This document shows, piece after piece, positions 36,745 to 47,720 of a stretch of 64,000 nucleotides of DNA; positions within the stretch are counted from its first letter, which is position 1; each line of letters begins with the position of its first letter. Made by a program: the position numbers and the translations under genes. The stretch spans positions 25,047,409 to 25,111,408 of the forward strand of contig OY282558.1 of the NCBI GenBank assembly GCA_958295665.1. Reading direction: 5' to 3'. The stretch is from Tipula vernalis (lineage: Eukaryota > Arthropoda > Insecta > Diptera > Tipulidae). The notes beneath the pieces are model-generated. The model was not told the origin of the DNA and did no database searches. It saw nothing but the letters and a program-made list of their open reading frames with translations.

Positions 36745-37278
36745 TAATAGATAATAGATTTTTTATTAACGAAGTATAAGTATTAACTTTTTTACAATCG
36801 TGCATATTACAATAATAACATAAAACAAAACAATATAGAATATGAACAATAATTAACATAAATAAAAAATTAACAAAAATTAGATATATGTATATGTACA
36901 AAATATACAATAAATAATCAAAATTTTAATTTTGAGTTATAAACTTAAATGATTTTTTTTTAAAACTTTCAATAGAACTGATATTTTTCAGTTCTAGAGG
37001 CAAGCTGTTCCAAGTGACAATCATGTTCATTAAACATGAGTTGTTATAAATATTGGTCCTACTCACAGGCAAGCTGATGTTTCTTGTACGCAATGACAAT
37101 GCAAAATTTAATTTATCATGCAAATACAACGGGATACCTGATTTAATAACACGGAAAATGAAAACTGCAGTTCTGTAACAGTAAAATTTAAACAAGTCAC
37201 ATCCAATAATGGAATCTTTAAATTCGGTGATATGATCAAATTTCTTAAGGTCATAAACATACCGGATACAATTAATAG
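36744..37278 (-). mobile_element. 535-bp 5'-truncated LINE inserted into the transposase gene
   Basis: It is flanked by the 9-bp direct repeat TAGTAATAG (36735-36743 and 37279-37287). The insert carries the C-terminal end of a LINE ORF2 on the minus strand. Its 3' end lies at the low-coordinate side, with a CTATTAT-rich tail. 5' truncation and a microsatellite-like 3' tail are typical of LINE insertion. Confidence 0.85.
36926..37278 (-). pseudogene. LINE ORF2 C-terminal fragment
   Basis: About 115 codons of LINE sequence without a stop. The C-terminal pattern is typical of CR1/Jockey-group ORF2: LYLHDKLNFALSLRTRNISL, then an R-T-N-I-Y block, TWNSLPLELKNISSIESFKK and a stop at 36926. The open frame continues upstream into foldback DNA (37279-37309), which is not part of the LINE. 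No catalytic residues are included. Confidence 0.8.
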
Positions 37279-40231
37279 TAGTAATAGTCGCTTCACTCAA
37301 AATGATCACTTACAGGAAATCTCAGTAAATAATTATCATAACTTTTCCGATATAAGTGATTTTGAAGAAATGAAATTTCCTGTTAAGAAATATGCGAAGA
37401 AAGCTGAGTTAGTCAAATCTAGTCGAAGAAAAGTTTTTTTAAATACGAAGAACACTATTGAATTTTCACAGATTGAATGGGAAACCCAAATTTTTATTGA
37501 ATCTAAAGAAAAATTGATAACCGATTCATATATGGATGCGCTAAGATCCAAATTTTTCATGTTTTTTCCTTGCATCATTAATGTAAGAGATACCAAGGTA
37601 ACTAATACAGCTATAATTATTTATACACGTAAATGCTCGCACCACTCATGCCCAAGATTTTATAAATTTATTCATCAGCGAAAATCTCACCAAAAAATAT
37701 TTTCTATTCAGTTATACGGCGGTGAAATTTATCATACTGAACAGTTAACATCTCAGCTGAAAGGAAAAAGTAGAGAAGCTATTAGAGAAAGGTTATCAAT
37801 CAGGTATGCAACCGATCTTCAAAATGAACTACAAAATGAATGCAATTTGGAACTAAAATCTAAAGGAAATCTTGGCAATTACAAAGGTCTTACTGTGCTT
37901 AATGTTGCGCGTTCGGAAGCACTCTCATCATTAGATGATGATCGGGACGATATTAAAGCCCTTTTGAAAAAAATGGACAAAGAAAATTCATGTTTACGAT
38001 TTTTAATGATTAGGCCTTTTACTGTTTATTCATTGTCAAAGGACCAAATAAAAATACTCTCCAAATTAATGAATAAAAACATTTCCATCATAGCTCACAT
38101 AGATGCAACTGGGTCTGTTGTCCGTAAGCCACAAGGAGTAGAAAATCAGATCTTCTATTATGCAGGAGTGGTAAATGTTAAAAATATAGATGGTAAAACT
38201 GGGATCAATTTTCCATTTATGGAAATGATAACCAGTTTGCAAACATCGTTTAACATACGAATATTTTTGGAATTTTTTAAAAACGAATTCCAAAAAAATT
38301 CGAACATAGCTTGGCCTATATTCCACCATGTAGTTTCAGACTTTAGTCGTGCCATAATTAATGCACTTTCTGTGGGATGGAATAATTTAGAAATATTTAA
38401 ATATATTAATTTAACCCATGAATGGCTGAACGGTAACAAATTGCAGGAGTTTGATTCATTTGTGCACATACACTTATGCTATGCCCACTTAAAAAAAAAT
38501 TTTAGTCGTGTTATCAACAAACATTTTAACCAAAATAACGATTCTTTATGCATTAAATTAAAAATTCTTGGATGCTTAGATGCAATGATGCACGAAACTG
38601 ACTATTCAAATATTAAAAAAATATGGAGTATATTGTTTAGTATCTGTGATGAAAAGGATGCAATAGTTGCTGAAACCTTAGTTATAGAATTAGCCATAAT
38701 GTTGGAAGAAAAGAATTTTCACGAGCCCAAGGATGCAGGACCTGATGCTGATGACTTTTCTGTTGATGGAAGGTTTAACGAAAACAGTGATTCAAAAATT
38801 ACAGCATTATACAGAACCAGCAAGTATTTCAGTGATTTTGCTGCGATATCAATATTTAAACAAGATGCGAACTCCGAAGGCATCACCAATATATTTTACC
38901 GTCCCAAATTTTTGAATGAAATTTTGAAAGATTTTATACCTTTTCTCCCATTATGGGCACCAATTCTAAGGCATTTAGACAAACGAGATTTACCCGCGTT
39001 ACATTTTACGAATGCTGCAGTTGAGAGTTATTTTGGAGAAATCAAAAATAATATCGACAAGAATGCAGTAAGAATAGGAAAACGACCTCTTAAAGCCGGC
39101 AGATTTTTAGAATTTACTAGAACATCAATTAATCATAAAATCTATGGAATTTTTAACGAGTTCCCAAGATCAGGATTTACTAATAAAAAAGGCAGAAAAC
39201 GAAAGCATTCTCATGGTCCCGACGAAATTGATCCTGTTGAGAATTGGCGGCACTCAACCAAAAGTTCTGCTATGAAGCATTTTTCAAATTTATCGTCGTG
39301 TCGAAATTCGCCGGTAAGTCATTGTTCTGAGGATACAATTAAAGGAAATGACCATGACAATCGTAACAAAAAATTTTCAAACAATTTATTAAAAGATGTT
39401 AAACATTATTATAAACAATACATAACAGGTGATACGTACGTTAATTATGTGGTGGGGCAAATCAATAATAAAACTATAAATTTTGATAGTTTTAATTCCT
39501 TGACTGGAAACAACTGGGTCGAAAATGAAATTTCTGACATTTGGCTGCAACTTGTCGCAAGAGATTTTACAGATTGCCAAGTCGAATCGTACAGTTTTTG
39601 TTCAATACTCTTTTTTTCTAATAATTCATCAGAAGATTTAGAAAAAATTGCAAGCAATTTTAAATTACAAAAACCATATCTGATAATGCCGATTTTCGAT
39701 GAAAATAAGCGGCATTTCCATTTGGTGGTCGTAAATTGCAATAAAGGTCACTACATTGTGTTTGATTTTATCAAACTTGATGCAGATATGAAGATAAGTG
39801 CAAAATTATATTACGAAAGATGTTTTCATAGCTTTTTAAAATTTGTGGGCTATTACAATAAAATGGAGAAAACCAAATATTTCCCAGAAAAATTAAAACC
39901 ATTTTATTTTTCAGATTGCTATAAGCAAACCGGAAATAATGATTGTGGAGTATATATGTTGATTCATGCAGAAGCTTACATGAAGAATAAATGTATTCCA
40001 AAAAATGTTCACATTAATATTTCGAACAAGAGGAAACAAATACAAACTGATATTTTGAAAAACAGCGCATGTATGCAAGATCTGTGTCTAATGTGTGGCA
40101 AAAACGTTAATTTAACCGGAAATTCCATTAGATGTTCAAAATGTCAGAGATACATGCATGATATTGAAGTGGGAGTTGATGTTAATGACTTCCATATGAC
40201 AGACGCATTCTATTGCACACTTTGCTCGTAA
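37279..40231 (+). CDS. Foldback element transposase: MULE DDE + Ulp1 protease + zinc finger
   Basis: The open frame formally starts at 37232 inside the LINE insert (999 codons); numbering below uses it. The element's own part begins at about codon 17, and its first Met is codon 47 (37370). A CHHC-like patch (C135, C140) precedes the transposase core: Asp291 in HIDATGS, Asp370 in VVSDFSRAI, a C-x2-H (C416, H419) and Glu598 in NAAVESYFGEIK, a Mutator-like DDE layout. A basic stretch GRKRKH (654-659) may be a nuclear signal. A Ulp1-type cysteine protease follows: His828 (RHFHLVVVN), Asp845 (VFDF), Gln899 and Cys905 (NNDCGVYM). The end is PHD-like (C952, C955, C968, C971, H976, C995, C998), lacking one expected Cys. 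Protein-cutting activity is unproven. Without the 5' fragment the product is probably shortened. Confidence 0.88.
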
Positions 40232-40390
40232 ATGAATTTATTACAAATTTAAGTTTTAAATAATTAAAAAAAAAATCAAAAAAACAAAAAAATCAAAAAA
40301 AAAAAAAAAAAAATTAAAAAAAAAATGAAAAAAAATAAAAACAAAAAAAAAATAAGAAAAAATTAAAAATATATAAAAAAAAGGGTCCAA
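40232..40390. other. A-rich spacer after the transposase gene
   Basis: Almost pure A with scattered T, C and G (40250-40382). It follows the stop codon directly and separates the gene from the right array. It contains AATAAAA words that could serve as a poly(A) signal. Confidence 0.7.
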
Positions 40391-43300
40391 AGTTTTCATG
40401 ACACTTTAAAGGTTGAATTTATACAATTTTTTTAATTTTATATGGGCTTTTCATTCAAACAAATTTTCCCGGGCTCCCCACATGAAACTTGCCCTGATAA
40501 TTTTTCTAGGAATAACTGTTGGGTAGGCACATAAATTGAAATACTTTCCAGACATGACACTTTAAAGGTTCAATTTATACAATTTTTTTAATTTTACAGG
40601 GGCTTTTCATTCAAACCAATTTTCCCGAGCTCCCCACATGAAACTTGCCCTGATAATTTTTCTAGGAATAACTGTTGGGTAGGCACATAATTTGAAATGC
40701 TTTCCAGACATGACACTTTAAAGGTTCAATTTATACAGTTTTTTTAATTTTACATGGGTTTTTCATTCGAACGAATTTTCCCGAGCTCCCCACATGAAAC
40801 TTGCCCTGATAATTTTTCGAGGAATAACTGTTGGGTAGGCACATAAATTGAAATACTTTCCAGACATGACACTTTAAAGGTTCAATTTATACAATTTTTT
40901 TAATTTTACATGGTCTTTTCATTCAAATTAATTTTTCCGAGCTCCCCACATGAAACTTGCCCCAATAATTTTTCTAGGAATAACTGCTGGGTAGGCACAT
41001 AATTTGAAATACTTTCCAGACATGACACTTTAAAGGTTCAATTTATACAATTTTTTTAATTTTACATGGGCTTTTCATTCAAACCAATTTTCCCGAGCTC
41101 CCCACATGAAAATTGCCCTGATAATTTTTCTAGGAATAACTGTTGGGTAGGCACATACATTGAAATACTTTCCAGACATGACACTTTAAAGGTTCAATTT
41201 ATACAATTTTTTTAATTTTACATGGGCTTTTCATTCAAATTAATTTTCCCGAGCTCCCCACATGAAACTTGCCCCAATAATTTTTCTAGGAATAACTGCT
41301 GGGTAGGCACATAATTTGAAATACTTTCCAGACATGACACTTTAAAGGTTCAATTTATACAATTTTTTTAATTTTACATGGGCTTTTCATTCAAACCAAT
41401 TTTCCCGAGCTCCCCACATGAAACTTGCCCTGATAATTTTTCTAGGAATAACTGTTGGGTGGGCACATAAATTGAAATACTTTTCAGACATGACACTTTA
41501 AAGGTTGAATTTATTCAAATTTTTTAATTTTATATGGGCTTTTCATTCAAACAAATTTTCCCGGGCTCCCCACATGAAACTTGCCTTGATAATTTTTCAA
41601 GGGATAATTGTTGATAAGGCACATAATTTGAAATACTTTCCAGACATGACAGTTTAAAAGTTCAATTTATACAATTTTTTTAATTTTACATGGGCTTTTC
41701 ATTCAAACCAATTTTCCCGAGCTCCCCACATGAAACTTGCCCTGATAATTTTTCTAGGAATAACTGTTGGGTAGGCACATAATTTGCAATGCTATCCAGA
41801 CATGACACTTTAGAGGTTCAATTTATACAATTTTTTTAATTTTATATGGGCTTTTCATTCAAACCAGTTTTCCCGAGCTCCCCACATGAAACTTGCCCTG
41901 ATAATTTTTCTAGGAATAACTGTTGGGTAGGCACATAATTTGAAATACTTTCCAGACATGACACTTTAAAGGTTCAATTTATACAATTTTTTTAATTTTA
42001 CATGGGCTTTTCATTCAAACCAATTTTCCCGAGCTCCCCACATGAAACTTGCCCTGATAATTTTTCTAGAAATAACTGTTGGGTAGGCACATAATTTGAA
42101 ATACTTTCCAAACATGACACTTTAAAGGTTCAATTTATACAATTTTTTTAATTTTACATGGGCTTTTCATTCAAACCAATTTTCCCGAGCTCCCCACATG
42201 AAACTTGCCCTGATAATTTTTCTAGGAATAACTGTTGGGTAGGCACATAAATTGAAATACTTTCCAGACATGACACTTTAAAGGTTCAATTTATACAATT
42301 TTTTTAATTTTACATGGTCTTTTCATTCAAATTAATTTTCCCGAGCTCCCCACATGAAACTTGCCCCAATAATTTTTCTAGGAATAACTGCTGGGTAGGC
42401 ACATAATTTGAAATACTTTCCAGACATGACACTTTAAAGGTTCAATTTATACAATTTTTTTAATTTTACATGGGTTTTTCATTCGAACGAATTTTCCCGA
42501 GCTCCCCACATGAAACTTGCCCTGATAATTTTTCTAGGAATAACTGTTGGGTGGGCACATAAATTGAAATACTTTCCAGACATGACACTTTAAAGGTTCA
42601 ATTTATACAATTTTTTTAATTGTACATGGGCTTCTCATTCAAACCAATTTTCCCGAGCTCCCCACATGAAACTTGCCCGAATAATTTTTCTAGGAATAAC
42701 TGCTGGGTTGGCACATAATTTGAAATACTTTCCAGACATGACACTTTAAAGGTTCAATTTATACAATTTTTTTAATTTTACATGGGCTTTTCATTCAAAC
42801 CAATTTTCCCGAGCTCCCCACATGAAACTTGCCCTGATAATTTTTCTAGGAATAACTGTTGGGTAGGCACATAAATTGAAATACTTTCCAGACATGACAC
42901 TTTAAAGGTTCAATTTATACAATTTTTTTAATTTTACATGGGCTTCTCATTCAAACCAATTTTCCCGAGCTCCCCACATGAAACTTGCCCCAATAATTTT
43001 TCTGGGAATAACTGCTGGGTTGGCACATAATTTGAAATACTTTCCAGACATGACACTTTAAAGGTTCAATTTATACAATTTTTTTAATTTTGCATGGGTT
43101 TTTCATTCGAACGAATTTTCCCGAGCTCCCCACATGAAACTTGCCCTGATAATTTTTCTAGGAATAACTGTTGGGTAGGCACATAATTTGAAATACTTTC
43201 CAGACATGACACTTTAAAGGTTCAATTTATACAATTTTTTTAATTTTACATGGGTTTTTCATTCGAACGAATTTTCCCGAGCTCCCCACATGAAACTTGC

Positions 43301-44350
43301 CCTGATAATTTTTCTAGGAATAACTGTTGGGTGGGCACATAAATTGAAATACTTTCCAGACATGACACTTTAAAGGTTCAATTTATACAATTTTTTTAAT
43401 TTTACATGGGCTTTTCATTCAAACCAATTTTCTTGAGCTCCCCACATGAAACTTGCCCTGATAATTTTTCTAGGAATAACTGTTGGGTAGGCACATAATT
43501 TGAAATGCTTTCCAGACATGACACTTTAAAGGTTCAATTTATACAATTTTTTTAATTTTACATGGGCTTTTCATTCGAACAAATTTTCCCGAGCTCCCCA
43601 CATGAAACTTGCCCTGATAATTTTTCTAGGAATAACTGTTGGGTAGGCACATAATTTGAAATACTTTCCAAACATGACACTTTAAAGGTTCAATTTATAC
43701 AATTTTTTTAATTTTACATGGGCTTTTCATTCAAACCAATTTTCCCGAGCTCCCCACATGAAACTTGCCCTGATAATTTTTCTAGGAATAACTGTTGGGT
43801 AGGCACATAATTTGAAATACTTTCCAGACATGACACTTTAAAAGTTCAATTTATACAATTTTTTTAATTTTACATGGGCTTTTCATTCAAACCAATTTTC
43901 CCGAGCTCCCCACATGAAACTTGCCCTGATAATTTTTCTAGGAATAACTGTTGGGTAGGCACATAATTTGAAATACTTTCCAAACATGACACTTTAAAGG
44001 TTCAATTTATACAATTTTTTTAATTTTACATGGGCTTTTCATTCAAACCAATTTTCCCGAGCTCCCCACATGAAACTTGCCCTGATAATTTTTCTAGGAA
44101 TAACTGTTGGGTAGGCACATAATTTGAAATGCTTTCCAGACATGACACTTTAAAGGTTGAATTTATTCAAATTTTTTAATTTTATATGGGCTTTTCATTC
44201 AAAGGAATTTTCCCGGGCTCCCCACATGAAACTTGCCCTGATAATTTTTCTAGGAATAACTGTTGATTAGGCACACTTATTGAAATACTTTCCAGACATG
44301 ACACTTTAAAGGTTTAATTTATACAATTTTTTTAATTTTATATTTAGCTT
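40391..44350 (-). repeat. Right arm: 26 tandem monomers of 156 bp, inverted
   Basis: The phase mark ACTTTAAAGG (or a close variant) starts at 40403 and recurs every 156 bp to 44303, which is 25 intervals in exactly 3900 bp, so there is no net indel over 26 units. Monomers are the reverse complement of those in the left arm. A diverged monomer type (GAATTTATTCAAATTTTTTA) occurs at about 41508 and 44158 and resembles the outermost unit of the left arm. Confidence 0.95.
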
Positions 44351-44602
44351 TTCTGATGAAATTTTAAGTTTAATACACACAGGTAAACAGTGACAAATCA
44401 AATTCAGCCTTTTTTCGGTCGTAAATTCACTTCATGAAAATACCAGTTTCTAGGTTGTTTTGTTAATTTTTCATTTTATTTAAAATATGTTTCGGCTGAA
44501 ATATGTCGGCTGGTAACTTTCGGCTGATATAGCCAATACACTATCTGCATTACCGACATTTTATATCTTTCGGCTGAAAACTTTCGGCTAACTTTAATAG
44601 TA
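44351..44602 (-). repeat. Right terminal domain of the foldback element
   Basis: Inverted partner of 34255-34507, ending GCCGAAAG-complement words and GGCTAACTTTAA followed by 5 bp (TAGTA) that differ from the left end. Confidence 0.8.
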
Positions 44603-44613
44603 TGAAGCTAAAA
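44603..44613 (+). repeat. Right target-site duplication TGAAGCTAAAA
   Basis: Identical to 34244-34254. Confidence 0.8.
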
Positions 44614-44879
44614 AACATCAATTTTGTTATGGATTACTATGTGAAACAGTGAAAAATTATACCATTAAGAAAGCTTGCCACCAAATTATGATGTCTGATT
44701 ATATCTCTATTCTCAAGAAGGATATGTACCTTTTTGCAAACTTAGTGTGATTAAAAGTTAAGCTTTATTATTATTAAATTTGGATAAAACTCAAAAACCG
44801 TCGCAGGAAATAGAATATTACAGGATTATTCCACTATAAGATTTACTACCGCCTCAAAGCGTTCGTCAGTTTTAAAAAT

Positions 44880-45470
44880 TTACCAATTCTGAGTAGCAAA
44901 ATAATAAGACCAGCCCGCCCCACTGGGCTTTACCTTCGCATATAAATTCTGAAAAGGGGAAAATTTAGAGCTTTTAAAATTCATTTTCAGACACTCTACT
45001 GTAAAACACATGGTCTTGCATTTAGAGAGATTGAGAATCAATTTCTGGGCTTTATTCCAAGTCATGAAATTTGATAAATCATGTTGGAAATCAACTGCAT
45101 CATTGGCCCATTAAATAGTTTTGAAAATCTTAATGTCGGATCAGTATAAACGAGAAGATCTGAATTACTTAAACTACTGACGAAATCATTTATGAAAATG
45201 GTACAAAGCATGAGACCCATGTGGCTACCTTGGGAGACACCATTCTTGACCATTCGCGATTTTGCTAATTTATCTTTCAAGTGGAGAAAGTTAAAGACGT
45301 TAAAATTTACCTCAAGCGTTAACAAGTATAGAGATTTATTTAAATGTTTAAAATTGATTGCAACAGGCCAATTGAATCTCTGCTTCGCGTAATTTGAGAT
45401 GGTATAGTAGATAACCCAGAAATTACTGACTGCTGATATTGAAGCACGACACTGGTTTTTTGACAAGCCA
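44880..45470 (-). pseudogene. LINE reverse transcriptase relic
   Basis: Minus-strand RT core in two frames. 45062-45466 includes KNGVSQGSHMGLMLCTIFIN (the G-x-x-Q-G-S motif) and SDLLVYTDPTLRFSK, where the catalytic YADDT motif has become YTDPT. 44880-45065 continues with MTWNKAQKLILNLSKCKTM, the post-catalytic block. The frame break lies between the two pieces. The active site is destroyed. The clade is probably CR1/Jockey-group. Confidence 0.75.
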
Positions 45471-47113
45471 CAACAAAATAATTACAAATAATAAAAGAAA
45501 TAATTAGCATGGATGAGATCTCCAAAAAAAAAAATAAATATGTTACACCACCTGGTTTTATTTGCTTGTTGTTTATTACCATGCACTGCAGAATTTCAAA
45601 TTATTCGATAGAGAAATCGATCTTTTCCATTGCAGATGGCTCAAACTCTTGTTTAGCTCATATCGTAACTTAAAATGCATTATAGATATAGGGTATTCCA
45701 AATTCAAAGGGAAACATTTCGGGACTAAGCTCCAAACCCATATAGCGAATTTCTCAGCAAAAACAGGGGAAAACCCGGATTACCGGCAACGAATCATAGT
45801 TGAAAATGTCGAACGCAATTTTTCTCATTTGCTCTTCATTTTCGAGTTAATAGCAAAAAAAATTTGCATATTTAGCTTAACTTTTAGCGAAATTCAAAAT
45901 TTGTAAGAATTTTCAGAGATCGATCAGCCCATCTAACCTTACCGTTGTGACAAACTTGCTTCTGTCTCGCCCTATGTCTGGCAATCACTCAATATTCAAT
46001 ATCAATTCGTTGTTTTATTCAATTAATGTGAAATGACACCGAAAAAACAAAACTAATCAGAATCGATACAGTAAGAAAAAAGTATTTCTCTACATAGTCT
46101 TTAACATAATAAACCATTTATACATAAGTCTATACGAATAAATATATAAAACTTTAATGACCAACGATCGTACACAATATAAAACTAATTTTTCCAAAAA
46201 AAAAAAACCCAATTTAACTTTAACAAAGACATGAAAAACTTATAACAAATCAATTTCATTCTCCCTATATAAATACATACATATCTAGTCAGTTATACGA
46301 TATATTTTCACATTGTTTTATGATTATTTTGTCTTCGAAATGATAAAGAAAACTCATAAATCAAAATTGCAATAAACTAGAAAACAATGAAAATAGACAA
46401 AAAAAAGCTTTAATCTCATTCCATACATTAAGTTCGAGAAATAACTGTGTAAAGTATACTGTATGTGCTTTATGTTTTGATTATGATGTCGTAAAAAACC
46501 GTAAATTGTTTTGATGGACATTACAAAAAAAAAAAAAAAAATTACAAACCAAAATCACCACTTTTGCACATATATAAACTATAATTATAGTTGTAGTCGT
46601 GTATAGTTCTGTTACACAAGTACTTTTAGATTAAAGTAATGACCATACTTAAGTAGAATTAAACTTTTACATATAAAACATTAAATAGACAACAACAACC
46701 ACAACATAAAATGTACATAATTGTCAAAGGGAATATGATATTTGCAGATAAATAAAATTAGACTTGCTGGTGTATGACTTTATGAGGATGGAATGTGACA
46801 GCAGTATTGTGTACTATTTACAGGCCAGTAGCATTTATAAAGCTTTTGAATGATGAATTTGGATTTTGTGTACATAAATACACATTATGTATGTGATTTT
46901 CCAAAAAATTAATTTTTTTGGTTTGCTTAACTAATTGCTGTTGCTATATGGATTATTTGCTGTCTGTCTGGGACTAAATAGATTACGTATAGCAAATGTT
47001 GAGAAGATGAAACATTCATAAGATTTCGCAGTTGAAGTAATTTATGGTTGGAAGGTTCTCGGTTCATCTGGAGAGTCTTTCTGTTCCTGTTTTAAATTTT
47101 AAATTTATTTGAA
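45471..47113. other. Non-coding AT-rich DNA
   Basis: Nothing recognised apart from A-runs (46196-46208, 46527-46541). An open frame of 114 codons at 45562-45906 has no family signature. Confidence 0.5.
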
Positions 47114-47230
47114 GTTAATATATCCGAAAATTGTAAGAGAATTTAATCTATTTTCGAACTGTCTGTGCAGGTTGTATTAGCGAATTATACTAATACAGCC
47201 AAATTAGCGAATTATACTAATACAGCTCCA
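47114..47230 (+). repeat. Partial second copy of the 29.7-kb repeat family
   Basis: AATATATCCGAAAATTGTAA and the following 30 bp match the start of the insertion at 29733. The phrase ATTAGCGAATTATACTAATA occurs twice at a 27-bp period (47176 and 47203); a single related phrase lies near 29891. Confidence 0.65.
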
Positions 47231-47377
47231 TTCCTGGTTTCCTGTATTTTCCTGTCTTAAACTCAAGATTGCTTAGGATTATGTGAGAAGTCATTTAGTG
47301 GACATTATTTAAGGAGGACTGAATGTAAAATGATCCAAAGCGCTTTAATTGTTTTAGCAGCAGTTACATATATTTAA

Positions 47378-47720
47378 GTGATGAAACAACCAAATGATTT
47401 AATTATTATACTTGATTTTTGTCTGAACTTGGCATTCGACCGCAACAGAGAACGATATTATTTGACATATCACGGTATTTTAAGAAAAGCTAACCCCACT
47501 TTGAAGTTTGAGTCGCCTTCGATGGATTTGCAAAGACTAGTACGGGTCAATCCATCAATAATTACCTAGCCGTTAGGCCCTACTATACAACCAATTCTAT
47601 ATGCCCTAATATTTCGGTTCGGAGAACATAAATTGGAAATCCGTGCGGCTTTTGAGAAAATAAACCGTAAACATCAGTCCGATCCAATTATGAATGTATA
47701 TTAAACCGTTGCAACTAAGA
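47378..47720 (+). pseudogene. BEL/Pao LTR-retrotransposon RT relic
   Basis: Fragment of the reverse transcriptase of a BEL/Pao retrotransposon. In one frame YYLTYHGILRKANPTLKF resembles the YLPHHGV start of Pao RT. After a frame change near 47515 comes FDGFAKTSTGQSINN, the F-D-A-S-A-K-T motif. After another change near 47570 come GPTIQPILYALIFRF and EIRAAFEKI, where the first catalytic Asp (A-D-I-E-K-M) is changed. It stops at about 47703. No LTRs, gag or integrase are visible nearby. Confidence 0.72.

Larger units (their letters stand above)
34255..44602 (+). mobile_element. Foldback Mutator-like transposon, 10.35 kb (FB-NOF-like)
   Basis: Both ends share a terminal domain of about 250 bp starting (5 diverged bp) TTAAAGTTAGCCGAAAG. 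Tandem 156-bp monomers follow, oriented head to head: 13 units in the left arm and 26 in the right. The centre encodes a single protein with a Mutator-like transposase domain, a Ulp1-type protease and a zinc finger. Foldback elements with tandem-repeat arms and a central gene are known from Drosophila FB-NOF. The gene is interrupted by one LINE insertion. Apart from that, 985 codons lack a stop, so the element seems younger than its neighbours. Confidence 0.9.

Noticed and set aside
37232..37278. Formal start of the 999-codon open frame (ATG at 37232)
   Set aside because: It lies inside the LINE insertion, so it is not the native start of the transposase gene.
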